From the NCBI RefSeq assembly GCF_963678635.1, contig NC_087069.1:39703076-39767075 (forward strand): a stretch of 64,000 bases of DNA, in the 5' to 3' direction. Below, in pieces: positions 50,201 through 59,719 of this stretch (position 1 is its first letter; each line of letters starts with the position of its first letter). The position numbers were made by a program, and so were the translations under genes. The notes below the pieces were generated by a model. The model did not search any database. It saw only the letters and a list, made by a program, of their open reading frames with translations, and had not been told where the DNA came from. Source of the DNA: Symsagittifera roscoffensis. Taxonomy: Eukaryota > Xenacoelomorpha > Acoela > Convolutidae.

Positions 50201-51180
50201 GCTCAAGTCAAAGATAGTAAGGCAGACGCTGGAGCAAAAGGTTACGACCTCGACGAAGTAGAGACAGGAAAAGTGACAGTAGGGCAGGATTTGATGAGAT
50301 TGCTTTAAAAACTGGCTGACGACAGACCCGTGATCTCGAGCAATGGAAATGACGAACTGGAAGTCACCATAGTAAAAAGCGGAGAAGTCACACGTGACGA
50401 GGACTCAATGAAAGCCGGGGAATCAGAGAACAAAGAGGTTGTGCGAACACTATTCGATAAAATCCGGAAGACATACTCAAGCGAACACCGCTACGAAGGA
50501 AGAGAGTGACATTTAAGGAGGAAGCTGAGTATCTCGGACTAGATCAAAAGTCCGGGGAGTGGCCGACACCAGAGCTGGATGGCGAAGAGGAAAATTTGTC
50601 TGTGGAGTCAGAACAATGGGACGAAGGTTCGGAGAAGAGTAATGATGAACAAGCTAGTCTCTGCATGATACTAGCTGAAGGAAAAAGGAGTTATCGCGAC
50701 AGGGAATTGCAAACCCTTGATCGTGGTATACAACCTGGAGCATCATGATGTGAACGGAGGGGAAGAGCTTGAGATAATTGCAGTGTCAGGAAAACCTTTC
50801 CGGTAACTATCATGCAGTTCAAACATCAGGAGGAATATGGAACTGGAAGTCGACAGGGAAGTCTCGAGAGGGATAGTATGTGCTAAGCTTAAAGGCGAAA
50901 TCCACAATCCAGAAGAACTGAACGGAAAAATGATTGAACTGAAGGAGTACATCAAAGCGAGGTACAGGCTATCTGATACGAGCCCAGAAGAACGAAAAAA
51001 TGACAAGCAACCTCTCCAAATGGATTCGGACGGGAGTGAAAGAAAAAAGAGACCTGGAGGAGGGTAGCTATAAGATCTTGAGCCAGTTCTACAAAGAACC
51101 GAGGGATATACTCTACAACACAGCTGATGATACTACACCAGCATAACGCTTCATATTACCACAGCTATATCAAACGGAAG
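50201..51180 (+). other. Spacer between RNase H and integrase
   Basis: Acidic, broken open frames (for example EEAEYLGLDQKSGEWPTPEL at 50506). Known relatives have a variable charged linker here. No domain recognised. Confidence 0.45.
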
Positions 51181-51182
51181 GA

Positions 51183-51717
51183 GTGTTCAAATTGCACGAC
51201 CAGACGGGACATCAGGGGATAGATAAAGTGCAGCAAAGAATATTACACGGGTTTGACTGGCCAGAGTTGAGGAAGGCTTGTGAAAGATGGGTGAACGCAT
51301 GTTTGTCGTGTTTGCAAGTGAAAGACCCAAGGAAAATGAAATTCCCCACTCAAATCCGTGGAAAGCTCAGAATTCAACGAGGTTGTGCAGATAGACTATC
51401 AAAAGATCTGCATGACAGATTCAGTGTATAACCAGATACTGGTAATTAATGATTTTGTAAACGAAATTGGCGGAAGCAGTACCATGTCAGACAGCCTCGG
51501 CGGGGGAAACTTGCGATCACTTGATAACCCACTGAATATCACAGTATGGTTGTCCGCATACCTTCCAATCTGATAAGGGGAAAGCCTTCCTTGGGGACCT
51601 GACAAAAGAACTCGTGAGAAAATCGCACATTGCACAGGCACATTCGTCGACCTACCATCCACAAACGAATGGACTCATGAAGAGGAAAAATGGAACGCTA
51701 GTGAATATGCTCAGGAT
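51183..51717 (+). pseudogene. Integrase, zinc finger and catalytic core (5' part)
   Basis: HDQTGHQGIDKVQQRILHGF and CERWVNACLSCLQVKD give the HHCC finger. The core has VVQIDYQKICM with the first Asp and QSDKGKAFLGDL with the second. In YHPQTNGLMKRKN a Lys (codon 51680-51682) stands where the catalytic Glu belongs. At least two frameshifts. The frame then runs into foreign sequence. Confidence 0.88.
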
Positions 51718-52755
51718 GAATCTAGCGACGGCATTTGGATTCTTTCCGAGGATGTCTAGTCAAAAGCACATCAGGGGATCGAAAATCGGTCTCGATGCAG
51801 AGATGGGATTGCCCGTGAGCGAGGCTTACAGTCTACCAATGAATGCGAAGTCTCTGGTGGGATCAGTCATGGCTAACCTGTGCAGGAGTCATTATCCGTT
51901 ACACATGGCGATGGTGGAAGCATCTAGTCAGACGGCGCTGATTTCATATCATTCACATCGGTTGTTGCGAAAGATGCTGGGAATGGTGCCTGGAGATCCA
52001 AGAGTGGACTTGAGTGAGATCTGGTGGGAGGAGCTCTTGAGATTGGAAAAAAAACACCAGTGACTTTGAGAGGCAAAGCACGATTGGGAAGACGACGAAT
52101 AGTGCTCAGGCTGTGGATGAGAATGACGTGACGCATGCGAAGATGTTGGAGTTTGAACCTTTTCTTGAAGCTTCAGGAGAGCGCAACCTCCGAAGCATCA
52201 ACTTGACGCACGGATAATGCGCTTATCATTGTCTGGCACAGACATTGTGGCACCAGGAGCACTCAAACCTCTGCTTGATATAGGATGTTGAGAAAATTTG
52301 GTCGATAGGGCTAACCGATCACCAACAAAAAGTCACCCTCTTAGGAGTGAGCTCGATGCTGGAGCTGCGATGGATCAAAGAGAACGTAACAAAAGATCGG
52401 GAGCCGAGGCACCAACGATACATGCCATTGACTATAGCCGGAGACTTGAGTTGTTTGAGACTGCGTGCAAAGTTTTCGCTGTACCCATGGAAGTGAGGCA
52501 CGTGTGGGGTCGCATACGATTCTTCTCATTGTTTCGAGAGACACTGACGTCTTGGCTGTACACGTTGACGAAAGATCACATGAAGAAACATCAAAAGGAA
52601 TATCGTCAGTTCCTGGCCGAGATCGGGCCCGAGGCCTTCAAGAGACCCTTGCTCACACATCGCAATGCAAAAACCACGGGCTGGAAAAGGGCTCGTAAGG
52701 TGTCTAGATTAAAACCAAAGCAAGGGAATCGATACTGGATAGGGATCTGGCAAAG
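51717..52755 (+). mobile_element. Insert of ORF3-related DNA inside integrase
   Basis: Integrase breaks off after the NML-R block and resumes near 52760 with the FNPEYEG block. The 1 kb between them is not integrase but matches 59474-59720 and 63197-64000, starting at TGAATCTAGCGACGGC. It contains an open frame with LATAFGFFPRMSSQK and MLGMVPGDPRVDLSEIWWEE and further pieces such as RHVWGRIRFFSLFRETLTSW. Function unknown. Alternatively it was gained by recombination between element copies. Confidence 0.72.
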
Positions 52756-53440
52756 AGAGAGCAATGCCCCTGGCGTTCTTTTAACCGGAATATGAAGGAC
52801 AGAAGACATAGTCTCGGGCATATGTGAAGGAAGCAGTTAGGAGACAGCAAGAGTTGAATGAGCTGTGTAGAAGAAAAACAGCTCAATAACAGATGAGGCA
52901 ACGAAGGAAGAACGATGAGAATATACTTCAGGCGAGGCCATATGCTTTTGGACAATATGTTTGGGTGTTTCAGAATGTCATACCTCCAAAAGGGACAAAA
53001 AAGCTACAAAAGAAATGGAAAGGCCCGTTCATGATAATGAAATTGCACCAATAGGGTCGGTTCTATCGCTTGAGCACAGGGTGCGCGGCGCACTTGTGAA
53101 AATTTGAAACCTCACGTGTCATCACCGCAGAACATGGGAGGACTCGAGTGTCTACTGGTGGAGCCAGCAAGCGAGGTAATTGAGAAAGCCACCAGGGAAA
53201 AAAATGATGGCAACGAGAACATGGGTATGGACGACAACGAAAAAATTAGAGATAGATTCGGACGAAGGATCTTTCGCAGAAGAGGATTGGAAAGAACCAG
53301 AGCAAAACGAGGTGCCAAAGTGGACAGAATCAGATATGCTCATGACGGCGGAAACCAGAAAAAGCGCGCGCAAGAGGACAGGCATGAGGTACAACAGGTA
53401 TGGCGATGACTTTTATGATTGACAAAATACGGCCGGAAAA
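52756..53440 (+). pseudogene. Integrase C-terminal part and following tail
   Basis: FNPEYEGQKT, then RRQQELNELCRRKTAQ, FGQYVWVFQNVIPPKGTKKL and KWKGPFMIMKLHQ. The VWV...GPFMI pattern is the GPY/F-type module at the end of Ty3 integrases. Acidic tail pieces follow (SFAEEDWKEPEQNEVPKWTE). Stops and frame changes are frequent. Confidence 0.78.
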
Positions 53441-53699
53441 ACTAGGTGAGGAGATGCTGAAATTGGCCGATCTGGTAGCAGATGACGAGTGACAGATCAT
53501 CAACGACAGTGAGCACTCGTGGCAGGAAGACTACATCTCACCAGAGAAAAAAGTAGACCTAGAACAGAGCTAGATAGAAAGAAGGGAGAACACAAACCTA
53601 AGGATACTAGAGTGGATGCATGATCTGGAGATTGACGAGAGGGAAGCGCAAAGTATGCAACAAGTCGACATATCAGCAGCGAAGCGCGTAAAGGCAGGG

Positions 53700-54411
53700 A
53701 ACCCGTTGTTTGGTTGGACGACGACAGATGGCCACTGGTGATATCACCTGACAACTTGAGCCCAGCACCATCGGCAGGGACGTCGATAAATGTTTTTGTC
53801 CGGAGAGTGGGGGTAGGACTTACCCGCACGGAAAGTTTTTTGATCAAGAAACTCAGGGAGATGATAGAGACTAATGAACTAGAGCTAGATCAGGAGGAAG
53901 CCGAGCCTACCAGTGGAAGAAATTTCCAGACCAATTTCGAGATACCGAATGGGTATTCGGAAAACATCCTGATCACAGACAGCGACTTCATCTTGTCAGA
54001 TAGGACAAGCGCAATCTGCATAACAGCGAATATGAGCTTCAACTCTAGATTGGAAGCTGAATTTAAGAGAGAATACCAGAAGTGGAACTTATATTCAGGC
54101 AGAGGCCAGGATTGGGCGGAATGGCCGTACTTCCACCTTCAGTTTCACAAGTTCCTGGTAAATACCTGTGCTTTTTGGTGACAAGAATCAGCGAGAGAAA
54201 CGTGATAGAGCCTGAGCATGTGATGTTGGCATAAACACGTTTGAGCGACTTTCTGGTCGAAAGAGGGATAGGAGAGGTTTGAATGCCGGTCTACAATCCG
54301 AACAGGGGCAAATTGATCCCTAGAAAATTATACGCCATCCTGCACATGGTCTTCGCAGAAACGGAAATAAAAGTACATCAACACAAGAAGTCCTACTTGA
54401 GCATCGCATGA
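53700..54411 (+). pseudogene. Macro-domain-like region (TARG1/OARD1-like) carried by the retrotransposon
   Basis: Open frame 53714-54181 followed by a frameshift near 54160 and one more readable stretch to a stop at 54411. Pattern: NILITDSDFI, TSAICITANMSF, RLEAEFKREYQKW, LQFHKF, LCFLVTRISERN, TRLSDFLVERGIGEV, MPVYNPNRGKL, ILHMVFAETEIKVH. This is the beta-alpha order of macro domains and most like OARD1 (YYLITK, LSMPRIGCGLD, EEVFEATDIKITVY). The ADP-ribose loops are not conserved: the GAG and GCG glycines are absent. Stops interrupt it at 54230 and near 54280. The macro domain call is inference from pattern. Confidence 0.6.
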
Positions 54412-54760
54412 GCTTCGGCTGGACACGAGGGTCTTGAGCCAGGAGGCACGACGGTCTTGAGTTAGTTAGAGGGGGGGGGGGGCACGCGTCAGGAATATGG
54501 GTTTTAGTATGATTGACACGCCATTGGAAACAGAATTTTCATTAGGGACTGTATGGTGCTAAAACATAAGATAAGTTTGCATGTTTTTAATCTCCAATTG
54601 ATTCATTATAACAGAAATAGTTAGAATTATGTTTTAAAGGTAGTAAGGCGATGGAATGGAGAGTCTCAACCGTCATCCTGAATGTGTACCAGATTAGTGG
54701 GACTGCTAAGGGAGATGGGTACTTTTTCTGTCTCTGGAGAACCAAGAAAAACTTGGTGAA
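54412..54760 (+). other. Spacer with poly-G tract between the macro-like region and ORF3
   Basis: Contains 12 G at 54471-54482. No coding or repeat signal recognised. Confidence 0.5.
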
Positions 54761-54762
54761 AC

Positions 54763-55450
54763 ATGAGGTTCTCCAACAAAAAAATCGGCAATAGTCATGA
54801 CATGAATCGTAGCCTGGCCCTGGCAGAAGATTATTCAAAGCCCACGAAACGGGGAGAGTATCAATACATGTCCGGTGTGATGGAGATATCCTACAAGCCT
54901 TTCTTGGAATCGGAAACGGGAGCTGCCTGTATGAGTTTTGAGGTTGTGGAGCTGTTGAAGTTCTGGACGAAGAAACAAGTCGAGATTGATCAGACTGAAA
55001 CGGAGAGACCGAGGATAGGTTTGCGCTTGAGAAGATGCCAGAAGTCATCAGTGTGCCGCGTTCTGATAAGAAGGTGGAGCTGAGGCTGGGAGGCAAAGAC
55101 AACACAATGTTTATGAACCTGGAGAGTATTTGGAAGCTGCTGAGCCCATCTTGGTGCCTACATCCCCATGCGAGCCTGAACGAAGAAGTAACGGAGCTGG
55201 CCAGACGGATGAGGATCTGGGGAACTTGAACCTGCCTCATCGAGGGGAAACAGAGAAAGTTACGAGCAAGACGGATGAGCCAGTAAAGAAGATGGAGCCG
55301 GGCAGTTGTCTTGACCTAGCGGGTGGAGGTGGAGAGAATTCATGTGACAGGCGGTCTTGTGTCAGGATACGATCCTTTCAAAGGAAGGGTCTGGCCACTT
55401 GATTTGGCGACATCACTGAAAAGAAGAAGAGCGAGGTGCAAATAGTGGCT
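54763..55450 (+). pseudogene. ORF3 of the retrotransposon, unidentified, broken
   Basis: Starts MRFSNKKIGNSHDMNRSLAL, then GEYQYMSGVMEISYKPFLES and EVVELLKFWTKKQVEIDQTE. After a frameshift near 55040, GKDNTMFMNLESIWKLLSPS follows, and at about 55390 GLAT*FGDITEKKKSEVQIV, with a TGA. The last part recurs with an open frame at 59385-59460 and 63108-63183, where it runs on into the LATAFGFFP segment. I recognise no enzyme or envelope domain and no membrane segment. Confidence 0.5.
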
Positions 55451-55788
55451 GAGTGTTAGAAATTTTATTTTACAAAATTTTGTTATTTTTATATTATATT
55501 TACAAAGAAATCAAAATGCTGCATGACAATTTTCTGATTGGATAGGACAAAAGAAATTTGATGAATAGCTCATAAAAGTGGAATTCAGGATCCAGTTTAA
55601 TGCAGATTTTGATTGCTGTTAAGCGATAATGTGACTATTTTGCTTGACTGTGAATTTTGAGGTGTAGATAAAGTTAAGCCTGCTGCAAACTTCTGTAAAT
55701 GACCACTGGCACTAGATCTTGAGACGCACCTAATTTAGTGGAGGCTCATTTACAGATGACGACACGCGATGAGGACATCGATCTTGAG

Positions 55789-55801
55789 TCAGGGGAGTAA
55801 G
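55789..55801 (+). promoter_or_regulatory. Polypurine tract before the 3' LTR
   Basis: AGGGGAGTAAG lies immediately before the TGCCAG start of the 3' LTR, the expected site for plus-strand priming. Confidence 0.5.
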
Positions 55802-56703
55802 TGCCAGTCGGTCATATTTGGAAGTTTGACCATGAGCTAAGCGCTTAATCTTGATTTTTTGGGGAAAAGTAATTGTTCAAAAACTCGAATTGAGTCGATC
55901 ATGCTCAAGTTTCTCGCGAGAACTGAAAATAAGAAAAGAAAGCAATCAGAATATTCGATTTATAATCGCGGGAAAATTTTTAAGAAAAAAAGTTTGTTAA
56001 ATTGCTATTCGCCATTTTACGATAATAATCCAGCACGAGTAGATCCATCTTGTTACCGATAGAGAATCAAGAGTTAAGGAAGACCGATAAAGAAGACGAT
56101 CACTTGGACTAGGTTGACCCTTGAGTGGAAAGGAGGACACCTGAGGGTGCCCAATGGTCCAGATAGAAATACTTGTTCTTGAGTTCAAACTTGTTTATTC
56201 AAAACTTCTTGAACCAGCCTTACTTAACTTGAATCAGTTCTAGAGTTGCTTTGCAATTTATTTATTCATTTTTAGAGTTCGAGTCGGTATGTGAGCACCT
56301 AATATAAAATTCTTGAGTGTGTTTTATGTGATTATGTTGAGTTAAGAAGAGTTTTTATGTTGATCCATCTGAAATGGATCAAAGTTCCACTGTTCAAAAA
56401 ACTAACGGTATATTTAACGTTCCGACCCTGTTTTTGATGGCGTTAGCTTGTTTTAGGTATTTCAAGACCTGGTCATGGCGGCGTTCTAATTTCTAGAGCG
56501 TGTGGGGGGTATTCTGGTAGTAGCGCTTAAGCTGGAACACGGTTTGTAGTCTCATGTCGACAGTGAACCGAATTGGCTCCGACTGCATGAGGTAGAAAAA
56601 CGCAAGAGATAGTGTACTTGACTATTGAGCCAAGGATCATAGGACCTATTTCTTTTAGCCTCATATGTGACTGAAGTAGGCGACTGTTACAAAAAAATGT
56701 TCA
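55802..56703 (+). repeat. 3' LTR (902 bp)
   Basis: Starts TGCCAGTCGGTCATATTTGG and ends TGTTCA. It aligns with the 5' LTR along its length except at the two 5' LTR deletions. An alternative outer start at 55455 (TGTTAGAAATTTTATTTTAC) is less likely because nothing upstream of 42195 matches it. Confidence 0.82.
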
Positions 56704-59329
56704 CATAAAGATTATAAGTTTAACCAAGAAAAGTTGTGTGACTTACACTTGCTTAATAATAATAATTATCATTTTGCAATTAAGTGATCAATTTTTTTCT
56801 TCAATTTTTCGTATTGACGAATATCTAGTACATGTCTTCTAGTAATTCTCAAACAAAGTTTGCTAATTTGTTTTGAGGCTTATATCAGCTCCATCTTCAA
56901 AAACTTCTCTAATTTTTTGATTCCTTTTTATCAGAGTCCTTTGCAGATACCTTTTTTGACTTGCTGCCGAGCAAACAAAATTTTTTAGGACCTAAAAAAC
57001 TTTGAGAATGCGTTCAAATTGTAAATTCAAACAAAGATTTTTGCACATTTTGTAACTCTTCAACTTTTAAAAATCTAAACCATCTGACAAAACTATCAAA
57101 GATCAGAAAAATGACATACACATCATTAAATCAAATTTAAAAAATCAACCAGTCGTAACTTCACAAAAAGTACTGAAATTATGAAACAACTATTATGCAA
57201 CAGTTTTAGTCATTTAGTACAAACTTCTGAGAATTTTCACTTTTTGTTTTTACAATGTTTTTTGCCGCTAATTTTATGCTAACATGTACGTTATTTCAAA
57301 AAATTTTTGTTTTAGCCAAAAATTGCGGAAAAAAAATCAATAGCCAAAGGATTTTGTTTTCTTTTATAAAAAGTTGATTTCCTAACAAATAAACTTTATA
57401 CGTGTTACGTTTCTTCAATAAGAACACGAAACTCGACACGAGAAAAAAGAATATACAAATATAATTCTTTTACAATGAAAAAATTACGTTGAGTAATCTT
57501 TTTGTCATTCCTGTTCCGAGTAAGCAAGCGGTGTTCGCAATATGTAACATTCGACCGGAATAACAAACAGCAAAAATAAAATTAGGTTATGAAACGACTG
57601 GCTAAGCTTCTAAAAAGAGCTTTACATGCTTTTAACCGTCTGTACCAAAGACAGTTCAAGATAAGGACCATTAACATCGCGTCGACAAAGTCGTTACAAT
57701 CTAAGGCTATCGGCCAGATTGCGCAAATTAACTTAGTTTCTTGCTTCAAGCAAAAAAGTGACCCCAGACCACTAAGTCACTCTCAAAAACAGGGCTCCTT
57801 TTTAATTATCTTATTACTAATGCTTTTGTTCAAAAGTCATCATTATAATCAGTAGATTAAAGAGAGGTCTTTTCGCGTTCTGGGAAGGAGAGTAAATTCT
57901 CCCGATACGCTTCCGAATTTTCAGGAATTTTCCTGTAACAAATGTAGCTGCACAACCGTTACAATTCGGAATGCTCTTCCAACAATAATTTCGATCGTAA
58001 TTCCATTCTGTTACCGCTCGTATCGTAGGTCTCTACTTGCAAAAGTCTTTCTTCCAATTTTCGCGGTTTTCAGTGTTCACAAAAATTGAAGTTGTTACGT
58101 GAGAGCACGCCTAAATTGAAGTTTTTAAAACTATTTTGTCACTCCAAATTGATCTCTCTCAATTCGTTAAATTGCACAATTAACACTGTTATTTCATCGA
58201 AACTGCCACTTTTCCCACTCGGCTGCTATCAGTAAATTTTCGATATTGTCATGCATTTTGACCGCCGTTCCGGAGTAGGTTGAATAAATTCAACTCAAAT
58301 AAATGAACACTTCCGGAAGCTAAAAACTGTTAAAACTGATTTCTCAGTCGCTTCCCGAGAACCTTCTGGAAGGGTAGTAAAATCCTTCCACAACACCTCC
58401 AAATTCTCGGGAACTGCTCCAAAACGATTGTAGCTGCACAATCGTTACAATTCGGATAATCTCGGTTTTTTCAAATTTCTTCCGAATATTTCGTACGCTT
58501 ATTCTTCACTGTCGAGAATCCTTGTTGTTGTTTTTCGCGAAATTTGGTGATATTGTTCTTCAGCGAAAATCGGTATTCTGTTTTTGCGCTTTTTTAGTAA
58601 CAGCGAATTTTCAGTGTCTTGACGTGTCTTTAATTTCCAACGATTTGAAAAAACTTTTCGTCACCCTTCCAAATTGACCCTTCCTAGTTCTTTTAATTTG
58701 CAAATTCAGCCTTCCTAGTTCGTTTAATTAAACAATTAACACCGTTATTTCTTCGAAACTACCAATTTATAACTCAGCTGCTGCCAATAAAAATTCGTTG
58801 TTCCCATGTTTTTTGGCCTGTCGTATTTTTGTTATAATTGTAAGTTTCAATTTTTTGCTCTTCCGCTTCAGCGGCAGTTTACCATAGTTACAAACAGACC
58901 CGGCATTAATCCTACTAAAGGTTATGGAGTCTACTACCATTACACGAGAAGGAGTTATAGGTCAGAATCTATGTCTTTCAAGGCTTCATCTAAAATAACT
59001 GCGAAAAGCTTATGTAAAAAGCAATAGCCTTACTTGACACCCATGATTGTCTTGAATTTTTCTCCGTACTCATGAGAAAATGAAGGAAAGTAATCTATTC
59101 AACATCTCTCAAAAATAAGGCTTTCCAGCATTTCTCAACATTCATGAGTTTCTCTTACAGTTTCTCAGAAATTAAGATTTTTGTTTGTTTTTCTTGGTTT
59201 ACACCACAGAAAACAAAAAAATTTCTGGAATATCTAACATTCGACCAAAAACGACTTGAAATGCATGTCATTTACGACTTTTTATTTGGAACAGTTTGAT
59301 GGCAAAAAATTGGCTGTTTTGAACAATTA
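56704..59329 (+). other. Unknown non-coding DNA in tandem unit 1
   Basis: No reliable protein. It contains an internal diverged duplication: 57880-58265 and 58360-58805 share GTAGCTGCACAACCGTTACA, a GTTATTTC(A/T)TCGAAACT(G/A)CCA region and a CGGCTGCTATCAGTAAA-like word. A piece at 57000-57150 has an inverted relative at 39780-39940. Confidence 0.7.
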
Positions 59330-59656
59330 ATGGTGTTAATTGCGCAATTGAACGTATACGAAGGGGTAAATTTGGGTAAAATATGTCAAAGGAAGGATCT
59401 GGCCACTTGGTTTGGGGACATCACTGAAAAAGAGAAGAGCGAGGTGCAAATAGTGGCTGAAAGTTACGCGAGCACCACCGTGAATCTAGCGACGGCGTTT
59501 GGATTCTTTCCGAGGAAGTTTAGTCAAAAGGAAGCCGATCAGGGGATGAAAAATCGGTTGTTGCGGAAGATGCTGGGAATGGTGCCTGGAGATCGAAGGG
59601 AGGACATGAGTGAGATCTGGGGGGAGGAGCTCTTGAGTTTGGAAAAAAACCACTAG
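59330..59656 (+). pseudogene. ORF3 C-terminal fragment in tandem unit 1
   Basis: 108 codons. RKDLATWFGDITEKEKSEVQ is the part seen broken at 55390. It continues NLATAFGFFPRKFSQKEADQ and MLGMVPGDRREDMSEIWGEE. Compared with 51720-52060 it lacks 178 bp at a repeated ATCGG. The N-terminal residues come from the unknown DNA, so this is a chimeric frame, not a complete gene. Confidence 0.5.
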
Positions 59657-59719
59657 TGACTTTGAGAGGCAAAACACGATCGGGAAGACGACAAATAGTG
59701 CCCAAGCCTTGGATGAGAA

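Larger units (their letters stand above)
42195..56703 (+). mobile_element. Degenerate Ty3/gypsy LTR retrotransposon
   Basis: Order: LTR, PBS, leader with minisatellite, gag, protease, RT, RNase H, integrase, macro-like region, ORF3, polypurine tract, LTR. Protease-RT-RNase H-integrase order defines Ty3/gypsy. LTR lengths agree once two deletions in the 5' LTR are added back (576 against 902 bp, minus 168 and 157). No target-site duplication is visible, and the DNA after the 3' LTR is itself repeated, so the 3' flank is probably rearranged. The element is inactivated by many stops, frameshifts, lost catalytic residues and an insertion in integrase. Confidence 0.88.
55860..59719 (+). repeat. 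Large tandem block, unit 1
   Basis: From GTAATTGTTCAAAAA to a junction near 59719, nearly identical to unit 2. It consists of LTR sequence, about 2.6 kb of unknown DNA (56704-59330) and an ORF3 fragment. It has about 120 bp at 57720-57860 absent from unit 2, where a short TAATTAATTAATTAA stands instead. Confidence 0.9.

Noticed and set aside
46000-54400. Alternative genetic code with TGA as Trp, suggested by TGA at Trp positions in the retrotransposon
   Set aside because: The host exons do not need it, TGG is used normally, and TAA, TAG and frameshifts also disrupt the element.
54587-55240. 217-codon minus-strand open frame
   Set aside because: Opposite strand of ORF3; composition and lack of any motif mark it as a shadow.
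55455-55801. LTR start at 55455 (TGTTAGAAATTTT)
   Set aside because: No equivalent upstream of 42195. Homology between both LTRs begins sharply at TGCCAG, just after a purine tract.
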